The position numbers were made by a program, and so were the translations under genes. Source: JANOBJ01 sp031411575 (GTDB taxonomy: Bacteria; Pseudomonadota; Gammaproteobacteria; Burkholderiales; Burkholderiaceae_C). From it: a DNA stretch of 8,994 nucleotides. Positions 7,527 through 8,994 of the stretch are shown piece after piece. The stretch spans positions 1 to 8,994 of the forward strand of contig JANOBJ010000170.1 in the NCBI GenBank assembly GCA_031411575.1. The letters are read 5' to 3'. Under the pieces are notes generated by a model. That model was not told the DNA's origin and searched no databases. It saw only the letters and a program-made list of their open reading frames with translations. Within the stretch, counting starts at the first letter, position 1. Every line of letters begins with the position of its first letter.

Positions 7527-8465
7527 TCAGCAAGCGGGGCGCCACTCTCTCAGCCACCGCAGCAGCGGCGCGCGAGCGGCACGCAGGTTTTTGTAATCGA
7601 GTACGGCGTCGGTCATGGAGGCCAGGCTGTCATGCAAGCGCTGTGCCTGGGCTCGGGTTTGCACCGCCTCGGGCAGCGGCTGCAGCATCACACGGATCGC
7701 AAAAATCGCCTGGCGGCGCAGCGTGCCGTCGGGCGCGCGCACCGGCAGAAAGCGCTGGCGCTCCACGCGCAGCCAGCACTGGCGCGCGAAGTGCGCGGGG
7801 TGACAAGGGTCGGCGGCGGGGCTGGCAGCGGGGTCGGGTGCAGGCTCGGGTGCGGTATCGGTCGCGTCGGGCCACGGCGCGCGCGCGGTGCGGCGCGGGT
7901 GCTGGTCGTACCGGCCCGAGGGCGTGATCGTCCAGACCCAGCGTTGCCACACCTCGCCACCGGTCACCAGCCGCACCAGCTGAGCGGCCGCCACCTGCAG
8001 CGCCGCGCTGTCGGCTACCGGGGCGTGCACCGCGCCAAACGGCAAGCCCAGCTTGTCCTCCGGCGCCCAGTGCGAGGGCACGCAGACGCAGAGCCAGGGC
8101 AGGGTGCCGGTTTCACCGTCCAGAATGGCCAAGTCTTCTTCGAAACGCAGCGCCAGCGGCAGGTCGTCGCGCAGGCTGCAGGCCGCGGTGCCAGTCAAAC
8201 CCGTCTGCAGGCCACTTTCTTTGCAAAATCGGCCTGTGGTGCTTATCGCGTGGTCATAGTGTGCTATTGAATTAATAGCGTCTGTGCTATGAAACCCCAG
8301 CACCTGGTGCAACGCCTGCCCCGCCTCAACCACCGCGCGCTTCTCGCGCGCCAGCGCGCTGCCTGGCGCCAGCGGAGTCAGCCACGGCCCCTCACCCTCC
8401 AGCCGCTGCAGGCCCGGCTGCATGCGAAACGGCACGGCGATCTGGTCGACATCAAACTCCATCAT
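7527..8465 (-). CDS. DUF3445 protein, heme-dependent oxidative N-demethylase alpha-subunit-like
   Basis: Protein of 312 residues in the DUF3445 family. The characterised member is the heme-binding PAS subunit of oxidative dimethylamine N-demethylase, which works with flavin, 2Fe-2S and folate-binding partner proteins. Family blocks here are VPFRMQPGLQRL (11-22), a W-x-CV-x-VPSHWAPEDKLG run (124-140), LPFGAVHAPVAD (141-152), WVWTITPSGRYDQHP (176-190) and LRVERQRFLPV to FAIRVMLQPL (232-264). A Pro/Ala/Asp-rich linker at ~206-222 looks poorly conserved. Residues ~59-84 are encoded by a dispersed repeat and its flanks and break the N-terminal region. Start: ATG 8465 (or 8462) is chosen since MMEFDVDQIAVPF begins the conserved part; an in-frame ATG at 8645 would add 60 residues with no family character. 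No partner subunits are nearby, so activity as a demethylase is an inference only. Confidence 0.85.
   Translation of the reverse strand: MMEFDVDQIAVPFRMQPGLQRLEGEGPWLTPLAPGSALAREKRAVVEAGQALHQVLGFHSTDAINSIAHYDHAISTTGRFCKESGLQTGLTGTAACSLRDDLPLALRFEEDLAILDGETGTLPWLCVCVPSHWAPEDKLGLPFGAVHAPVADSAALQVAAAQLVRLVTGGEVWQRWVWTITPSGRYDQHPRRTARAPWPDATDTAPEPAPDPAASPAADPCHPAHFARQCWLRVERQRFLPVRAPDGTLRRQAIFAIRVMLQPLPEAVQTRAQAQRLHDSLASMTDAVLDYKNLRAARAPLLRWLREWRPAC
8232..8278 (-). repeat. Dispersed 47-bp repeat, copy B (inside DUF3445 gene)
   Basis: On the minus strand this begins CTATTAATTCAATAGC and ends ACCACAGGC. It matches copy A (854-900, plus strand) at 36 of 47 positions with no gaps. A perfect 6-bp stem (GCTATT/AATAGC, 5-nt loop) lies at its 5' end. 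The similarity to my recollection of the Comamonadaceae element extends past both ends (TTTCATAGCA before, CGATTTTGC after), so the full insert may span about 8219-8298. The host gene reads it in frame as AINSIAHYDHAISTTG. Local composition is clearly more AT-rich than the rest of the gene. Confidence 0.75.
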
Positions 8466-8730
8466 GGTGATTGTGGCGGGGTTTGGAGGGCGCTGGCGCG
8501 CAAGCGCTGCAGCCGGGTGCGCCGGAACCCCGCGACTGCTGATCTGGCTGCGCCGCATGTCTGGCCTGCGCAGGTACCGACAGGGATTCAACGCGCCGAA
8601 CGCACCCCGGGGCCGCCTCATTCGATCGCAGGTTGCAAAAGCCAAACGTTCTCGCCGACACTAATGGACCAAACGGGCCTGGCCCGAAGATCAACTGCGG
8701 GGTTTCATGCTATTTTTATCGAAGCAGACT
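8466..8730. other. Intergenic region without a convincing gene
   Basis: This stretch separates the DUF3445 start from the attC-like site. Open frames exist on both strands but have no family resemblance and are set by the high GC content. A plus-strand frame starting at ATG 8664 (MDQTGLARRSTAGFHAIFIEADC) ends at TGA 8733-8735 inside the left end of the attC-like site; it could be a degenerate cassette-gene tail, but 23 residues prove nothing. Composition changes from GC-rich to AT-rich near 8700, where GGGGTTTCATGCTATTTTTA (8699-8718) begins. The promoter of the minus-strand gene should lie here, but no clear -35/-10 pair was found. Confidence 0.5.
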
Positions 8731-8819
8731 GCTGAACGGCGACAAGCCGCCATGTCACTTTTTGTGGTGAAGTTGGCCGTTTTATGCCGCAGCTGGATGC
8801 GGTCTAAATTGCGTTAGCC
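8731..8819 (+). other. Putative integron attC recombination site
   Basis: The 89-nt stretch has attC architecture. The right end GTTAGCC (8813-8819) fits the R' consensus GTTRRRY except at one base. The left end GCTGAAC (8731-8737) pairs with it as GCT(G)AAC/GTTAGC with one bulged G. Next come unpaired spacers of about 7 nt on each side (8738-8744; 8806-8812). Then an inner L-box stem, AGCCGC (8745-8750) with GCGGTCT (8799-8805), carries one extra-helical T (8803), extended by AT/AT pairs after one further bulge. About 43 nt of variable sequence close the structure. The CAAGCCG after the left box and the GCGTTAG at the right resemble the aadA-type attC. An open frame starts 7 nt after R', as in gene cassettes. 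No integrase gene is in view. Judged by eye, not by a covariance model. Confidence 0.58.
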
Positions 8820-8825
8820 GCCAAG

Positions 8826-8994
8826 ATGCAGCGCCTTGACAGACAGATCGCAAAGTTCGAGTCCGAGTTGGTGGCCGGTATTGGAATCACGATCGAAGAA
8901 TCTCGAAAAGTGGCAACGCATGCAGCTACAGACGTCCGATTCCTGCCCGAAACCGCAAAAGACGAAATATTCCTCGCTTCTTGGGTTCCCTTGC
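8826..8994 (+). CDS. Hypothetical protein, 5' part, possible integron cassette gene
   Basis: The frame opens at ATG 8826 and is still open at the window end after 56 codons. I do not recognise the protein (MQRLDRQIAKFESEL...). The first ~20 residues are charged and could form a helix; no signal peptide or membrane segment is seen. Base composition is clearly lower in GC than in the genes to the left, and codons such as AAA, ATA, TCT and CGA are common, unlike the neighbours. That points to a different origin. It starts 7 nt downstream of the attC-like R' box and lacks a Shine-Dalgarno, both usual for cassette genes. With no stop and no homologue recognised, the reading frame is moderately supported only. 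Confidence 0.5.
   Translation, partial: MQRLDRQIAKFESELVAGIGITIEESRKVATHAATDVRFLPETAKDEIFLASWVPL

Noticed and set aside
8466..8645. N-terminal extension of the DUF3445 protein to an ATG at 8645 (60 extra residues).
   Set aside because: The extension is Arg/Pro/Ala-rich without family similarity; conserved sequence begins right at the MMEFD start near 8465.

Overview
The window reads as chromosomal DNA of a GC-rich betaproteobacterium, most likely a member of the Comamonadaceae or a close relative. This rests on overall base composition, the gene families and their order, and dispersed repeats that I recall as typical of that family. No search was run, so the taxon is an inference. No rRNA, tRNA or CRISPR array was seen.

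Bases 1-4463 (+ strand) are a tightly packed run of four genes. They are the C-terminal part of an NhaD/ArsB-type (ion transporter superfamily) antiporter, broken by a one-base frameshift near position 97; a GhrB-like 2-hydroxyacid dehydrogenase; rmuC; and a major facilitator transporter. Spacings are 1 nt, a 4-nt GTGA overlap and 29 nt, which suggests one transcript. Bases 4439-7401 (- strand) are a second packed run: an AEC-family permease, a LOG-family Rossmann protein and a second major facilitator transporter, with 24 nt and a TGATG junction between them. The two runs converge, and the 3' ends of the two MFS genes overlap by 25 bp with no room for a terminator.

Upstream of the AEC gene on the - strand lies a large hairpin-forming repeat (7448-7501). 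Before it is an orphan DUF3445 protein, the family of the heme-binding PAS subunit of oxidative N-demethylase (7527-8465). Right of that gene are about 265 bases without a convincing gene, then a sequence with the architecture of an integron attC site (8731-8819). An AT-richer unknown frame follows and runs off the window edge, as a gene cassette would. No integron integrase is in the window.

The most interesting observation is a pair of 47-bp repeat copies (854-900 on +, 8232-8278 on -; 36 of 47 positions identical, no gaps). Both lie inside coding sequence, in the sense direction and in the same reading frame, the only one of the three sense frames without a stop. One copy supplies the C-terminus of the antiporter. 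The other adds roughly 25 residues inside the DUF3445 protein. This resembles, by analogy only, the in-frame palindromic elements known from Rickettsia. The attC-like site and the antiporter frameshift are the next best leads. I found no convincing new multi-gene defence or metabolic system.
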